Notes: generated from the letters alone by a model not told the origin. Counted from the stretch's first letter, positions 43,467-54,118 are shown. The stretch: DNA of 64,000 nt from Shewanella putrefaciens (GCF_016406305.1 NZ_CP066369.1:1630501-1694500); one strand, 5' to 3'. Program-made: numbers and translations.

Positions 43467-45753
43467 GCAGTTTCATTGCGTCACCGTCGGTAACCCTAAT
43501 GCGGGTAAATCGACACTCTTTAACGCGCTGACTGGCGCCAATCAACAGGTCGGTAACTGGTCCGGTGTGACAGTTGAGAAGAAAACGGGTCATTTCACCT
43601 TAAATGGTGCCGATGTCTATCTGACGGACTTGCCCGGCATTTATGATTTATTGCCCGCGGGCAGCAGTTGTGATTGTTCCCTCGATGAGCAAATCGCTCA
43701 ACAATATATAGCCGAGCAAAGGGTTGATGGCATTATCAATTTAGTCGATGCCACTAACATTGAGCGGCATTTATACCTTACGGCCCAACTGCGAGAGCTC
43801 GCGATTCCTATGGTGGTCGTGCTCAATAAAATTGATGCGGCGATCAAACGCGGCATTAAAGTCGATGTGCAGAAAATGAGCCAAGAGCTGGGATGTCCAG
43901 TCATCGGTGTTTGCTCACGGGATAGCGCCGATGTCGCTAAAGTACAAGCACAAGTACTGGATTTGCTTCAAGGCAAAGTGTCTGAAGCACCATTAATGCT
44001 CAATTATGATGCGCAAATTGAAGCGGGTGTGAGCTTACTTTGCAGCAAAGATCCCCAATTAAGCCGCGGCCGTGCCTTGGCTATGCTCGGAAATGGATCG
44101 GGTTGCGGTAGTTGCAAGAATGCAGAACTGCAGGATGAAGTGAATACGTGCACGGCACAAATATCGTCGCAAGGCCATGATATTGAAGTGATGGTTGCCA
44201 CTACAAGGTTCGATTTTGTTGAGCGTGTTTTTAAAAGCTCAGTGAAAGCCGATGACTTTCTAACACTGACCGACAAACTCGATAAGCTGGTGTTGCATCC
44301 CGTGCTTGGCATTCCCGTGTTTTTATTTGTCATGTACTTAATGTTTATGTTCAGCATCAATATCGGCAGTGCCTTTATCGATTTCTTCGATGTGTTTGCT
44401 GGCGCACTTTTTGTCGATCACTTCGGTTCATTCTTGACGAGCATTGGTTCTCCTGCTTGGTTGGTCACTATCTTAGCGGGTGGTGTTGGCCAAGGTATTC
44501 AAACGGTATCGACCTTTATTCCTGTGATTGCCGCGCTGTTCCTCGGTTTGTCGGTGCTTGAGGGTTCGGGTTATATGGCTCGTGCCGCATTTGTGGTCGA
44601 TGGTTTAATGCGCCGTATCGGTCTGCCTGGCAAAGCCTTTGTGCCTATGATTGTGGGCTTTGGTTGTTCAGTACCTGCGATTATGGCAACACGAACCCTA
44701 GGCAGTGAGCGTGAGCGTATTGTTACAGGTATGATGGCGCCCTTTATGTCCTGCGGTGCTCGTTTACCCGTTTATGCACTCTTTGCTGCGGCCTTTTTCC
44801 CCGACTCTGGGCAGAACTTGGTTTTTTTACTCTATATCCTGGGCATTTTTGCCGCGATTGGCACAGGCTTGTTGTTAAGAAGCACCTTATTACCGGGCAC
44901 TAGCAGTGCGGTGGTGATGGAGCTACCCAGTTACGAATTGCCTAAGCTTAAGGCTGTCATGGTCCGTACAGGTAAACGCACTAAGAGCTTTATTCTCGGT
45001 GCGGGCAAAACGATTGTGCTGGTGGTGACTTTATTAAACTTTATCAATGCCATTGGTGTTGATGGCACCTTCGGCCATGAGGATAGCCAAGCATCCTTGC
45101 TGAGTGTCGCGAGCCAAAAAATCACGCCAATCTTCTCACCTATGGGAATCGAGCAGGAAAACTGGCCAGCCACGGTGGGAATTATTACGGGGATTTTTGC
45201 GAAAGAAGCCGTAGTCGGTACCTTAAACAGCTTGTACAGCACTGCAGCGCCCGCTGATGAAGAACTGACACCATTGAGTGAAAGTTTTAATGCAGCTCTG
45301 GCGACGATTCCTGCAAACTTGTTTGGAATAGATCTGGAAGATCCGCTCAAGTTATCGGTTGGTGATTTGACCAATAAAGAAGCGATAGCAGAAGAGCAAG
45401 GTGTGGCGACATCGACCTTCGGTGCTTTGCAAACTGGTTTCAGTGGTCAAATTGCTGCGTTCTCTTACTTGCTATTTATCTTGTTGTATACCCCTTGTGT
45501 TGCGGCTATGGGGGCTTTAGTCAACGAATTTGGTTCTCGCTGGGCAACCTTTGCCGCGACTTGGACTTTTGCTCTGGCCTATGGCTCGGCCACCGTTGTG
45601 TACCAAGGGGCGACCTTTAGTGCGCATCCGCTGCAATCGAGCCTGTGGATTGGTTTCTTCCTATTGGCTTTAGCGGGGTTCTACCTTTGGCTTAAACGTA
45701 AGGGAAAAAGAACGCAGCAGATCATTCCTGGGATCCGTATCATTACTGAATAA
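43459..45753 (+). CDS. feoB: Ferrous iron transporter FeoB
   Basis: The start is ATG 43459, inside the feoA end; an upstream in-frame codon at 43399 reads through feoA and is rejected. The 764-residue protein begins with the G domain: G1 GNPNAGKST, G3 DLPGIYDL, G4 NKID. The membrane part follows, with two Gate motifs (VPAIMATRTLGSERERIVTGMMAPFMSCGARLPVYA and FAKEAVVGTLNSLYS). It moves Fe(II) into the cytoplasm. Location beside the metal-reduction genes suits use of Fe(II) made by mineral reduction. Confidence 0.97.
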   Translation: MTKQFHCVTVGNPNAGKSTLFNALTGANQQVGNWSGVTVEKKTGHFTLNGADVYLTDLPGIYDLLPAGSSCDCSLDEQIAQQYIAEQRVDGIINLVDATNIERHLYLTAQLRELAIPMVVVLNKIDAAIKRGIKVDVQKMSQELGCPVIGVCSRDSADVAKVQAQVLDLLQGKVSEAPLMLNYDAQIEAGVSLLCSKDPQLSRGRALAMLGNGSGCGSCKNAELQDEVNTCTAQISSQGHDIEVMVATTRFDFVERVFKSSVKADDFLTLTDKLDKLVLHPVLGIPVFLFVMYLMFMFSINIGSAFIDFFDVFAGALFVDHFGSFLTSIGSPAWLVTILAGGVGQGIQTVSTFIPVIAALFLGLSVLEGSGYMARAAFVVDGLMRRIGLPGKAFVPMIVGFGCSVPAIMATRTLGSERERIVTGMMAPFMSCGARLPVYALFAAAFFPDSGQNLVFLLYILGIFAAIGTGLLLRSTLLPGTSSAVVMELPSYELPKLKAVMVRTGKRTKSFILGAGKTIVLVVTLLNFINAIGVDGTFGHEDSQASLLSVASQKITPIFSPMGIEQENWPATVGIITGIFAKEAVVGTLNSLYSTAAPADEELTPLSESFNAALATIPANLFGIDLEDPLKLSVGDLTNKEAIAEEQGVATSTFGALQTGFSGQIAAFSYLLFILLYTPCVAAMGALVNEFGSRWATFAATWTFALAYGSATVVYQGATFSAHPLQSSLWIGFFLLALAGFYLWLKRKGKRTQQIIPGIRIITE

Positions 45754-45780
45754 CAAATGTCAGCCCAGTGAAGACAAAGA

Positions 45781-45811
45781 TAAAAGCAGCTTTCATGGCT
45801 GCTTTTATTGT
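45781..45811 (+). terminator. Terminator after feoB
   Basis: TAAAAGCAGC / GCTGCTTTTA (10 bp, perfect) with a 7-nt loop, then TTGTTTT. It begins 28 bp after the feoB stop. Confidence 0.9.
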
Positions 45812-45942
45812 TTTACTATCACGGCAATAACCCCTGACTGCCTAAAAGCCAGAGTTTTTAGCACTAGGCATTGTAACTAGTAGTGATCTGTAGGATCATG
45901 CTGGTTTTCTTAAAATTGCCATTGTTCGCAAAGAGGAATTCC

Positions 45943-47613
45943 ATGAGTCATGTGGACACTGAAGTACGTCCGAGTAACTTTATTCGTAATATCATAGATG
46001 AGGATCTGCAAAGTGGTAAGCACACGAGTGTGCAGACCCGTTTCCCGCCAGAACCGAATGGCTACTTACATATAGGCCATGCAAAGTCTATCTGCCTAAA
46101 TTTTGGCATAGCGCGTGACTATAACGGTCTATGCAATTTACGTTTTGACGATACCAATCCTGAAAAAGAAGACATAGATTATGTTAATTCTATTCAGGCG
46201 GATGTGCGTTGGCTTGGATTCCAATGGGATGGTGATGTTCGTTATTCATCCAATTATTTTGACCAGTTACATCAATATGCGGTGGAACTGATCAATAAAG
46301 GTTTGGCCTATGTGTGTTTCTTGAATGCCGATGAAACCCGTGAATACCGTGGCACTCTAAAAGAGCCGGGCAAAAATAGCCCATATCGCGATACTTCCGT
46401 GGAAGAGAATCTGCGTTTATTTGAAAAAATGCGTTTGGGTGAATTCAAAGAAGGTGAATGTGCGCTGCGTGCCAAGATAGATATGGCATCGCCCTTTATG
46501 TGTATGCGCGATCCGGTTATTTACCGCATTCGCTTTGCACACCATCATCAAACCGGTGATAAGTGGTGCATATATCCTATGTACGATTTTACCCACTGTA
46601 TTTCCGATGCGCTGGAGCATATTACCCATTCGCTGTGTACATTAGAGTTCCAAGACAACCGCCGTTTATACGACTGGGTGCTCGATAATTTAGATGATTT
46701 CCAAGCACCAAACCGTACCCGCCAGTACGAGTTTTCCCGCTTGAATCTCGAATATACCTTGATGTCTAAGCGTAAACTTAACGATCTTGTGACTCGCAAA
46801 CTCGTCTCAGGCTGGGATGATCCACGTATGCCAACGATTGCTGGCCTACGTCGCCGGGGTTACACACCCGCATCAATCCGTGAGTTTTGTCAGCGCATTG
46901 GCATTACTAAGCAAGAGAATATGATTGAAGCGGCTATGCTCGATGCCTGTATCCGTGAGGAGCTCAATGAGCATGCACCGCGTGCAATGGCCGTTTTACG
47001 CCCATTAAAAGTGGTGATTGAGAATTATCCAGAAGGACAAATTGAGACCATTCAAGCGGCTTCTCACCCAAGTGATGAGAGCATGGGCACCCGTGAACTC
47101 GCCTTTGGCCGTGAAATATTGATTGATGTCGCCGATTTTAAAGAAGAAGCCAACAAGCAATACAAACGCTTAGTTACCGGTAAAGAAGTGCGTTTGCGTA
47201 ATGCCTATGTGATTAAAGCGGAACGTTGTGAGAAAGACAGCGAAGGCAACATCACGACGGTTTACTGTACTTATGATCCTGAAACCTTAGGTAAAAACCC
47301 TGCAGATGGTCGTAAAGTCAAAGGTGTCATTCACTGGGTTGAGGCATCTACTGCCAAACCTGCTGAATTCCGTCTCTATCAGCGCTTATTTACCGATCCA
47401 AACCCTGCAGCGGCAGAGACTGTGGATGAAGTATTAAATCCTGAGTCTTTAGTGGTGGTAAATGGGGTGGTTGAGGCGAGTCTAGTGAATGCACCAGCCG
47501 AGAAGGCTTATCAGTTTGAGCGTGAAGGTTATTTCTGCGCCGATAATAAAGACTCAACGCCACAGCATTTAGTCTTTAACCTCACGGTTGCACTGCGCGA
47601 CTCTTTTGAATAA
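45943..47613 (+). CDS. glnS: Glutaminyl-tRNA synthetase
   Basis: The start is ATG 45943, with AGAGGAA upstream; the longer frame to 45883 is unsupported. The 556-residue class I synthetase has HIGH at 43-46 (YLHIGHAKS), MSKRKL as the KMSKS loop, and the [23 protein letters not shown] signature that separates GlnRS from GluRS. It charges tRNA-Gln with glutamine. It stands alone between terminators. Confidence 0.98.
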   Translation: MSHVDTEVRPSNFIRNIIDEDLQSGKHTSVQTRFPPEPNGYLHIGHAKSICLNFGIARDYNGLCNLRFDDTNPEKEDIDYVNSIQADVRWLGFQWDGDVRYSSNYFDQLHQYAVELINKGLAYVCFLNADETREYRGTLKEPGKNSPYRDTSVEENLRLFEKMRLGEFKEGECALRAKIDMASPFMCMRDPVIYRIRFAHHHQTGDKWCIYPMYDFTHCISDALEHITHSLCTLEFQDNRRLYDWVLDNLDDFQAPNRTRQYEFSRLNLEYTLMSKRKLNDLVTRKLVSGWDDPRMPTIAGLRRRGYTPASIREFCQRIGITKQENMIEAAMLDACIREELNEHAPRAMAVLRPLKVVIENYPEGQIETIQAASHPSDESMGTRELAFGREILIDVADFKEEANKQYKRLVTGKEVRLRNAYVIKAERCEKDSEGNITTVYCTYDPETLGKNPADGRKVKGVIHWVEASTAKPAEFRLYQRLFTDPNPAAAETVDEVLNPESLVVVNGVVEASLVNAPAEKAYQFEREGYFCADNKDSTPQHLVFNLTVALRDSFE

Positions 47614-47684
47614 CAGTTTGAATAAGCGTTGCCTGATATGTTGACTGAGCGTTAGGTCAAGCTCGACGACTCACCGATAAAAGA

Positions 47685-47724
47685 GAAGGCCCATAGATAT
47701 TATCTAGGGGCCTTCTTTATTTTT
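47685..47724 (+). terminator. Terminator after glnS
   Basis: GAAGGCCC / GGGCCTTC (47685-47692, 47708-47715), with a smaller AGAT/ATCT stem in the loop, then TTTATTTTT. Confidence 0.88.
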
Positions 47725-47794
47725 ACGGTTTTTTTATTTTCCGGAATAGGACAAGCTAGTGCCAATAGGCTTTCGCCGTTATAGATATTGGTCG

Positions 47795-48391
47795 CTATTG
47801 ATACATAGGTCCAAATCCTAAACTCCAAAGGATCACACTCGCCGCCATTAATCCCACGAGGAGCACAAGACCCGCAGTAACCATGGAACTGGCGTAGATA
47901 AAGCCTTTCTCTTCAGGAATATTCATAATGATAGGCACGCCAGCGTAGAGCAAGTAGACCGAATAGGCCAAGCCAATCAGCCCAACAATCATAATAAACC
48001 AGAGTACGGGATAAAGTGCTGCCAGTCCTACCATAAACAAGGGGGTTGCAGTGTAGGAAGCAAGCTCTAATGCTTGAGTAAAAGTGGGCTGTGCATCGAA
48101 GGTTTTTGCCATCCAGTAGGCTAAATAGGCGAGGGCGAATACACCGCCAATCAGACCTAGATACATACCCGCTGACATAAACATCGCGCTTTGAGGTGTA
48201 AGGTAAATAGGATCGCCAGCCCCAGGATTCCAGCCTATATATGCCGTGGCAATAAAACTGCAAATCGCAGGAATTAAGGCAATAAGTAACACATGACTTA
48301 AGCTACTTTTGAGTGCCTCATGGTTCTTTTCAATTGTTTGCCACTCTTGTTTTGGATGAGTGTATAGCCCCATTAAGTGATTTAGTATCAT
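47795..48391 (-). CDS. Yip1-family inner-membrane protein
   Basis: A 198-residue protein with five hydrophobic segments after an amphipathic N-terminus (GLYTHPKQEWQTIEKNHEA). That opening, and the YTATPLFMVGLAALYPVLWF and MNIPEEKGFIYASSMVTAG segments, match the bacterial Yip1/DUF1282 pattern. The function in bacteria is unknown. It is divergent from miaE; the 278-bp gap contains an inverted repeat. Confidence 0.82.
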   Translation of the reverse strand: MILNHLMGLYTHPKQEWQTIEKNHEALKSSLSHVLLIALIPAICSFIATAYIGWNPGAGDPIYLTPQSAMFMSAGMYLGLIGGVFALAYLAYWMAKTFDAQPTFTQALELASYTATPLFMVGLAALYPVLWFIMIVGLIGLAYSVYLLYAGVPIIMNIPEEKGFIYASSMVTAGLVLLVGLMAASVILWSLGFGPMYQ

Positions 48392-48458
48392 TATAATTAT
48401 CCTTGTTCAGCATTGATGGATGGCTCGCCAAACGTCAGACGAGCTGATAACAGCTCCG

Positions 48459-48502
48459 CAATTGGGGTTAAAACGATCTCCTGTCTTTTTTAACCCAATT
48501 GG
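48459..48502. repeat. Near-perfect inverted repeat in the yip1-miaE gap
   Basis: CAATTGGGGTTAAAA (48459-48473) pairs with TTTTAACCCAATTG (48488-48501) with one bulged G and a 14-nt loop. Position between divergent genes argues against a terminator. No other feature was found in this gap. Confidence 0.6.
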
Positions 48503-48669
48503 TTTCACCCTTAGGATCCGTCTTAGTGATCCGGATCTCAGTTCTTTAGAGTGTAGATTATTTATTGGACAAAAAGTTCAGGCCGTCAAGTTTACTGAAA
48601 GCTAATGCTATAGCTTATGGCTAAATATGCGTAAAATAGCCTGATTTTTTTAATGAGGTTGAGTGAGCT

Positions 48670-49434
48670 ATGCAGCAATTATTGGCCCCTATTCATGCTT
48701 TTCTTCGTTGTGAAACGCCCCAAACTTGGATTGATATCGCACGTGCAGAGGCTTCTTTAGACGAGTTACTAATAGACCACTGTAATTGCGAGCTAAAGGC
48801 CGCTCAGACCGCAATGTTCTTGTTAAGACGTTATGCCTTGAGTAAGGACAGTGGCCGCTCGCTATTAACTTGGGCTAAACCCTATGAGGAGTTTGTGTAT
48901 CTTAAGGATCGCAATATTGAGCAATTTCTTGCCCGGGATGTAAAAAAGAATGAATTGGTCGCACAGTTGCTGCCTAATGAGCACTTTACATTTGCACAAG
49001 ACCTCATTCCACCACTGATCCGATTGATTAAGGAAGAGTTCCACCACTTCGAGCAAGTATTGGAATTGATGCACGCCAGACACATTCCTTACCGAAATAT
49101 CCGAGCAGGCCGTTACGCCAAGGGCATGATGAGCCATGTGACAACCCATGAAAAAGATATCCTGAGGGATAAACTCATTGTCGGGGCATATATCGAAGCG
49201 CGCTCCTGCGAGCGTTTCGCTAAGCTTGCGCCTTATTTAGATGCGGAATTAGGCAAATTTTATGTGTCTTTGCTGCGCTCAGAGGCGAGGCATTATGAAG
49301 ACTATTTAAGTTTGGCTCAGTTAGTTTCACCTGAGGATATCAGTGAGCGGGTGGCCTATTTTGGTGAGCGGGAAGCAGAGCTGATTATGGCCGCGGATGA
49401 TGAATTTCGGTTTCATAGCGGGCAACCTTTATAA
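48670..49434 (+). CDS. miaE: tRNA 2-methylthio-N6-isopentenyladenosine hydroxylase MiaE
   Basis: This 254-residue non-haem diiron protein hydroxylates the isopentenyl group of ms2i6A37 in tRNAs reading UNN codons. Diiron ligands are visible as Glu/His pairs in the helices EASLDELLIDHCNCELKAAQ, LIKEEFHHFEQVLELM and YIEARSCERFAKL, then LLRSEARHYEDY. The length and sequence fit MiaE. It is a single gene with a hairpin after it. Confidence 0.93.
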   Translation: MQQLLAPIHAFLRCETPQTWIDIARAEASLDELLIDHCNCELKAAQTAMFLLRRYALSKDSGRSLLTWAKPYEEFVYLKDRNIEQFLARDVKKNELVAQLLPNEHFTFAQDLIPPLIRLIKEEFHHFEQVLELMHARHIPYRNIRAGRYAKGMMSHVTTHEKDILRDKLIVGAYIEARSCERFAKLAPYLDAELGKFYVSLLRSEARHYEDYLSLAQLVSPEDISERVAYFGEREAELIMAADDEFRFHSGQPL

Positions 49435-49478
49435 CCTTGCCCATGCATAATCGAGTGACGTAAATGGTTGTGATAATG

Positions 49479-49504
49479 ATTAACGGCTCTGTCGAGCCGT
49501 TAAT
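49479..49504. terminator. Terminator between convergent miaE and lpxH
   Basis: ATTAACGGCTC / GAGCCGTTAAT (11 bp, perfect), loop TGTC. It sits midway between two convergent stops and probably serves both genes, though it lacks a long U-tract. Confidence 0.75.
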
Positions 49505-49520
49505 ATGCTGTATTGTTTGT

Positions 49521-50264
49521 CTATGGTGTTGAATCGAGTGGTAAAGGTGCAGAATCGAAGGGTAAATGCATCAAATTAATGCCTTCGGGACTCACACTGA
49601 GCACACTGCCTTGTTCGTACCAATCTCCGACCACAATACGCTTATTGCCATTATCAAGTTGATGAATAGCAGGTCTATGGGTATGACCATGGATCATATG
49701 TTGAGTGTGTGTCTTGGCAAATAGCGCATCGACAGCATTGGGCTCTACATCCATGATAGTGTAGCTTTTTTGCTTGTTACTGCTCTTGCTTTTGCTACGG
49801 ATCTTATCGGCAATACCCTGGCGCCTTTTTTTAGACAGGCAACCGTAAAGCCAACGGGCGAGAGCAAAACTACGTAATTTTCTAAAGCGTTGATAGGCTT
49901 TATCTAAGGTACATAAGCTATCGCCATGTAAAATTACCGTTTTTACTCCGTATAAATTCAGGCAGGTGACTTCGGGTAAAATTTGCACGCCAGCAGCGCG
50001 GGCAAAGTGTTTGCCTAGCATAAAGTCACGATTACCGTGGATAAAATACACCGGCAGCTTATGTGACACTTGCTTAAGTTTTTCGGCGAGTTCGAGGGCA
50101 AAAGGTGCGGCGATATCATCACCCACCCAGACCTCAAACAAATCACCAAGAATATAAAGCGCCTCGGCATCATCGAGCCCAGTGTCGAGGAAACGAGTAA
50201 AAGCTTGAGTAATATCAAGGCGATCTGCACTTAAATGTAGATCGCCTATAAATAGAGTTCGCAT
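49521..50264 (-). CDS. lpxH: UDP-2,3-diacylglucosamine diphosphatase LpxH
   Basis: The 247-residue calcineurin-like hydrolase cleaves UDP-2,3-diacylglucosamine to lipid X in lipid A synthesis at the inner membrane. Metal-binding motifs are in order: GDLHLS near the start, [29 protein letters not shown] and HGHTHRPA. It lies 9 bp downstream of ppiB and is probably in the same operon. Confidence 0.96.
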   Translation of the reverse strand: MRTLFIGDLHLSADRLDITQAFTRFLDTGLDDAEALYILGDLFEVWVGDDIAAPFALELAEKLKQVSHKLPVYFIHGNRDFMLGKHFARAAGVQILPEVTCLNLYGVKTVILHGDSLCTLDKAYQRFRKLRSFALARWLYGCLSKKRRQGIADKIRSKSKSSNKQKSYTIMDVEPNAVDALFAKTHTQHMIHGHTHRPAIHQLDNGNKRIVVGDWYEQGSVLSVSPEGINLMHLPFDSAPLPLDSTP

Positions 50265-50273
50265 TCGCAGGGA

Positions 50274-50768
50274 TTATACCGCTGTGCTGACTTTTTCGAT
50301 CACAACGGCTTCTAATGGCACGTCCTGATGCATGCCGCGATTGCCTGTGCTCACCGCTTTGATTTTTTCGATAACGTCCATACCTTCAACGACTTCACCG
50401 AATACACAGTAGCCCCAGCCTTGGGTCGTTTCTGATTTAAAATCGAGGAAAGTATTGTCGTTCACGTTAATGAAAAACTGCGCTGTAGCTGAATGGGGAT
50501 CAGAGGTGCGCGCCATGGCGATAGTGCCAGTGCGATTTGATAAGCCATTGTTCGCTTCATTTTTTACTGGCTCACTGCAACGTTTTTGGTTCATATCCGC
50601 AGTGAAACCGCCACCTTGGATCATAAAGCCATCAATTACACGGTGGAAAATCGTGCCGTCGAAGAAACCGTCATCAACATATTTCATGAAGTTTGCTACG
50701 GTTAATGGAGCTTTTTCAGCATTCAGTTGCAGTTTAACGTCGCCAAAATTGGTGTGTAATGTGATCAT
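50274..50768 (-). CDS. ppiB: Cytoplasmic cyclophilin-type peptidyl-prolyl isomerase
   Basis: The 164-residue protein has no signal peptide and has the cyclophilin core: [15 protein letters not shown] with the catalytic Arg, [16 protein letters not shown], and [16 protein letters not shown]. It speeds proline isomerisation during folding. First gene of a ppiB-lpxH pair, divergent from cysS. Confidence 0.96.
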   Translation of the reverse strand: MITLHTNFGDVKLQLNAEKAPLTVANFMKYVDDGFFDGTIFHRVIDGFMIQGGGFTADMNQKRCSEPVKNEANNGLSNRTGTIAMARTSDPHSATAQFFINVNDNTFLDFKSETTQGWGYCVFGEVVEGMDVIEKIKAVSTGNRGMHQDVPLEAVVIEKVSTAV

Positions 50769-50908
50769 GTTTTCATACTCTCAGTAAATAGTGGCGCGAT
50801 TCTAACTTATCTCGGATTGCGCGCAAAGTGCAGTATTCAAAAGCCGTCCGGCCATGATAAACTGACCCCTTGATTTTACTCCTGAATGTACTATTGAAGA
50901 GAATGCCG

Positions 50909-52288
50909 ATGTTGAAGATTTACAACAGTATTACCCGCCAAAAACAGGAATTTAAGCCAATCAATCCCGGAAAAATTGGGATGTACGTGTGTGGTGTGAC
51001 CATATACGATCTCTGTCATATTGGTCACGGGCGTACTTTTGTTTCCTTTGACATGATAGTGCGTTACCTGCGTTATGTGGGCTATGAGGTGAATTTTCAG
51101 CGCAATATTACCGATGTCGATGACAAAATTATTAAACGCGCTAACGAAAATAATGAAAGTTGCGAGGCCTTAACCGAGCGTTTGATCGGTGAGATGCATC
51201 GGGATTTTGATGCCTTAAATATGCTGCGCCCTGACTTTGAGCCGCGGGCAACTCTACATATTGAAGAAATTATTGATATGGTTGAGCGTTTGCTTGAGCG
51301 TGGTCATGCCTATGTTGCGAGCGATGGCGATGTGCTATTTAGCGTGGCATCTTACCCTGATTATGGCCGTTTATCCGGGCAGAATTTAGATCAACTGCAA
51401 GCCGGTGCGCGAGTTGAAGTCGACGAAAATAAACAAAATCCAATGGATTTTGTGCTGTGGAAAATGTCTAAACCCGGCGAGCCAACGTGGGAATCACCAT
51501 GGGGACCGGGTCGCCCTGGCTGGCATATCGAATGCTCTGCCATGAACAGCAAGCACTTAGGGCTGCATTTTGATATTCATGGCGGCGGCTCGGACTTACA
51601 GTTCCCACACCATGAGAACGAAATCGCCCAGTCCTGCTGTGCCCATGACACGCCCTATGTGAACTACTGGATGCACACGGGCATGGTGATGGTTGACCGT
51701 GAAAAAATGTCAAAATCCTTGGGCAACTTCTTCACCATTCGTGATGTGCTCGGTCATTACGATGCCGAGACAGTGCGTTACTTCCTGTTATCGGGTCACT
51801 ATCGCAGCCAATTGAATTACTCCGAAGAGAATTTAAAACAAGCTCGCTCAGCCTTAGAACGTTTGTATACGGCGATTAAAGATGTTGATTTGACCGTTGC
51901 TGCCGATCCTGCACAGGAGTTTGTCGCTAAATTTAAAGCGGCAATGGACGATGATTTCAATACACCTGAAGCTTACTCAGTGCTGTTTGATATGGTGCGT
52001 GAAATTAATCGCCTAAAAGCGACGGATATTGCTAAGGCGTCGGCCCTTGCGGTGGCGATGAAGCAACTAGCCGATGTACTGGGGCTGTTAAGTCAAGAGC
52101 CTGAAGCTTTCTTTAAAGGTGAGGGCAGTGACGATGAAGTGGCTGAAATTGAAGCCTTAATCGTTGAACGTAACCGTGCTCGCAGCGAAAAAGATTGGCC
52201 AGCGGCAGATGTGGCTCGTAATCGTTTGAATGAGCTTGGCGTAGTTTTGGAAGATGGCCCAAGTGGCACCACTTGGCGTAAGAAATAA
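50909..52288 (+). CDS. cysS: Cysteinyl-tRNA synthetase
   Basis: The start is ATG 50909, with GAAGAGA at 50896-50902; ATG 50903 lies too close to that site and an in-frame codon at 50870 is unsupported. The 459-residue class I enzyme has zinc ligand C28 in YVCGVT, HIGH at 37-40, [10 protein letters not shown] and HHENEIAQS for the remaining zinc ligands, and the loop KMSKSLGN. It has its own terminator. Confidence 0.98.
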   Translation: MLKIYNSITRQKQEFKPINPGKIGMYVCGVTIYDLCHIGHGRTFVSFDMIVRYLRYVGYEVNFQRNITDVDDKIIKRANENNESCEALTERLIGEMHRDFDALNMLRPDFEPRATLHIEEIIDMVERLLERGHAYVASDGDVLFSVASYPDYGRLSGQNLDQLQAGARVEVDENKQNPMDFVLWKMSKPGEPTWESPWGPGRPGWHIECSAMNSKHLGLHFDIHGGGSDLQFPHHENEIAQSCCAHDTPYVNYWMHTGMVMVDREKMSKSLGNFFTIRDVLGHYDAETVRYFLLSGHYRSQLNYSEENLKQARSALERLYTAIKDVDLTVAADPAQEFVAKFKAAMDDDFNTPEAYSVLFDMVREINRLKATDIAKASALAVAMKQLADVLGLLSQEPEAFFKGEGSDDEVAEIEALIVERNRARSEKDWPAADVARNRLNELGVVLEDGPSGTTWRKK

Positions 52289-52331
52289 GCGGATTAGCTA
52301 TATTCTTAACCCCGGATAAGCTTCAGCCAAT

Positions 52332-52360
52332 AAAAAAACCTGCATTATGCAGGTTTTTTT
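52332..52360. terminator. Terminator between convergent cysS and folD
   Basis: A7-CCTGCA / TGCAGG-T7 with loop TTA. The A and T runs on both sides make it bidirectional. Confidence 0.93.
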
Positions 52361-52370
52361 ATGCTTGCCG

Positions 52371-52412
52371 AACCTAGAACCTAGAACCTAGAACCTAGAA
52401 CCTAGAACCTAG
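52371..52412. repeat. 7-bp tandem repeat, six exact copies
   Basis: AACCTAG is repeated six times without change and ends 3 bp before the folD stop. CTAG is generally rare in gammaproteobacteria, so the array stands out. The period of seven breaks any reading frame. Confidence 0.97.
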
Positions 52413-52415
52413 ACT

Positions 52416-53270
52416 TTAGTCATGATACTGCTCTGCTGCATATAAGGTGTTTTCTAATAGGCTCGCAATCGTCATCGGGCCAACGCCGCCGGGAACGGGA
52501 GTGATAAAGCTGGCATTTTGCGCGGCCACTTCATATTGCACGTCGCCGACTAAGGTGCCGTTATCTAAACGGTTAATACCCACATCGATCACAATCGCAC
52601 CGGGTTTTATCCACTCACCGGGAATAAAACCGGGTTTACCCACAGCAACCACCACTAAATCAGCTTGGCGGATTTTTTGCTCAAGGTTCTTAGTAAAACG
52701 ATGACATGTGGTCGTTGTGCAGCCCGCCAGCAGTAGTTCTAAGGTCATAGGGCGGCCGACAATATTCGACGCACCAACCACAACCGCATCTAAGCCATAG
52801 GTATCGACGCCAGTGGATTTAATGAGCGTCATAATACCCATCGGTGTGCAAGAGCGCAGCACTGGAATACGTTGTGCTAAACGGCCAACGTTATAGGGGT
52901 GGAATCCATCGACATCTTTATCGGGGCGAATTCGCTCGATGACCTTTGAGTCTTCAATATGGGCTGGTAAGGGGAGTTGCACTAAGATGCCGTCGATGGT
53001 TGGATCATCATTGAGGTCATCGATGAGTTTAAGTAGTGCTTCTTCGGTGCAGCTTGTCTCGAGATCATATGAACGGGAAATAAAGCCGACTTCTTCACAG
53101 GCCTTACGTTTGCTTCCAACATAAACCTGGGAGGCAGGATCGGCTCCCACTAATATGACGGCTAAACCCGGTACGCGTTGTCCAGCCTCTTTGCGGGCGG
53201 TGACTTTTTCACGAAGTTGAGTGCGGATGGATTGAGCAATCGCCTTGCCGTCGATTATTTGGGCTGTCAT
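52416..53270 (-). CDS. folD: Methylenetetrahydrofolate dehydrogenase/cyclohydrolase FolD
   Basis: The start is ATG 53270 ([13 protein letters not shown]), giving the usual 284 residues; the longer frame to 53381 is not family-like. Motifs include the catalytic-lysine strand [35 protein letters not shown] and the NADP site [12 protein letters not shown], ending [13 protein letters not shown]. It interconverts one-carbon folates. Confidence 0.97.
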   Translation of the reverse strand: MTAQIIDGKAIAQSIRTQLREKVTARKEAGQRVPGLAVILVGADPASQVYVGSKRKACEEVGFISRSYDLETSCTEEALLKLIDDLNDDPTIDGILVQLPLPAHIEDSKVIERIRPDKDVDGFHPYNVGRLAQRIPVLRSCTPMGIMTLIKSTGVDTYGLDAVVVGASNIVGRPMTLELLLAGCTTTTCHRFTKNLEQKIRQADLVVVAVGKPGFIPGEWIKPGAIVIDVGINRLDNGTLVGDVQYEVAAQNASFITPVPGGVGPMTIASLLENTLYAAEQYHD

Positions 53271-53451
53271 GGGTGTAGGATATCCTTTATATGGGCGATG
53301 GTTAAAACGGTAGTTAACACAGAGATTGGCAATCGCGGCTATTTTAACAGGGCCCAGCAATTGTGTCATGGTTAAAGCCAAGGTCTAATAGACAAAAAAA
53401 GCCGTATTAGCCTGATAATTCAGCACCTAGAGTCAATCACTAAAAAAATCG

Positions 53452-53480
53452 TTGACGGGTGTAAAGTGAGGGGATAAGAT
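53452..53480 (+). promoter_or_regulatory. Sigma70 promoter of the tRNA operon
   Basis: TTGACG (53452-53457), 17 nt, TAAGAT (53475-53480), then a GC-rich discriminator GCGCTCCG typical of stringently controlled stable-RNA promoters. Transcripts would start near 53488 and pass through the degenerate tRNA-Pro copies before the real tRNAs. Confidence 0.75.
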
Positions 53481-53523
53481 GCGCTCCGTTCTCAGGCAGA
53501 TGTATTCATCTCGCGCTGAAAAT

Positions 53524-53713
53524 GTAAGACCTTCGGTGATTAGCGCAGTCCGGTAGCGCATCCAGATTTTGGATGGGAGCGGACCAGAGGGAACCATCTG
53601 AGTTAGTGCCAAATAAAGTAAGACCTTCGGCGATTAGCGCAGTCCGGTAGCGCATCCAGATTTTGGATGAGAGTGGACCAGAGGAAACCCTCTGAGTTGA
53701 TACCAAATAAAAT
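53524..53713 (+). pseudogene. Two degenerate tandem copies of the tRNA-Pro gene region
   Basis: Two units of 94-96 bp (from 53524 and 53618) precede the intact gene in the same phase. Each starts GTAAGACCTTCGG and keeps the tRNA-Pro 5' half: D arm CAGTCCGGTAGCGCATC in full, tRNA-like starts at 53534 and 53628. Each also keeps GGACCAGAGG from the 3' side of the anticodon stem. Each has gained about 10 nt in the anticodon region and lost the T arm and acceptor 3' strand. They cannot fold as normal tRNAs. Confidence 0.8.
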
Positions 53714-53723
53714 GTAAGACCTT

Positions 53724-53800
<77 letters not shown>

Positions 53801-53903
53801 CTTTATTGTTATTTGCTCGCAGAATTGAATTCGGATGAGTGAATAGCATGGATAGCCAAACGCTATCCAACGCCGGTTAGGATGCAGATATTCTGTAAAC
53901 CAT

Positions 53904-53980
53904 GCGCCCGTAGCTCAGTTGGATAGAGCACCCGCCTTCTAAGCGGGTGGTCGCAGGTTCGAATCCTGCCGGGCGTACCA
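53904..53980 (+). tRNA. tRNA-Arg (anticodon TCT)
   Basis: A 77-nt cloverleaf: acceptor GCGCCCG / CGGGCGT, D arm with GCTCAGTTGGATAGAGC, anticodon loop CTTCTAA (TCT), T arm GCAGGTTCGAATCCTGC, encoded CCA. It reads AGA codons. Confidence 0.97.
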
Positions 53981-53988
53981 GTTTCAGT

Positions 53989-54065
53989 GGTGATTGTAGC
54001 TCAGTTGGTAGAGTCCCGGATTGTGATTCCGGTTGTCGTGGGTTCGAGCCCCATCAGTCACCCCA
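53989..54065 (+). tRNA. tRNA-His (anticodon GTG)
   Basis: A 77-nt gene including the extra G(-1) that tRNA-His needs, opposite C73. Acceptor GTGATTG / CAGTCAC has one G-T pair; the anticodon loop is TTGTGAT (GTG); the T arm is GTGGGTTCGAGCCCCAT; CCA is encoded. It follows tRNA-Arg by 8 bp. Confidence 0.97.
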
Positions 54066-54090
54066 TTTTTAGTACTTAGAGTACAAAATA

Positions 54091-54118
54091 AAAAAAGCGA
54101 CCTCGGGTCGCTTTTTTT
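54091..54118 (+). terminator. Terminator of the tRNA operon
   Basis: AAAAAAGCGACC / GGTCGCTTTTTT with a 3-nt loop and a long T-run, 25 bp after tRNA-His. Confidence 0.95.

Noticed and set aside
52371-52412. CRISPR array
   Set aside because: The repeat unit is 7 bp with no spacers; no CRISPR or cas gene is in the window.
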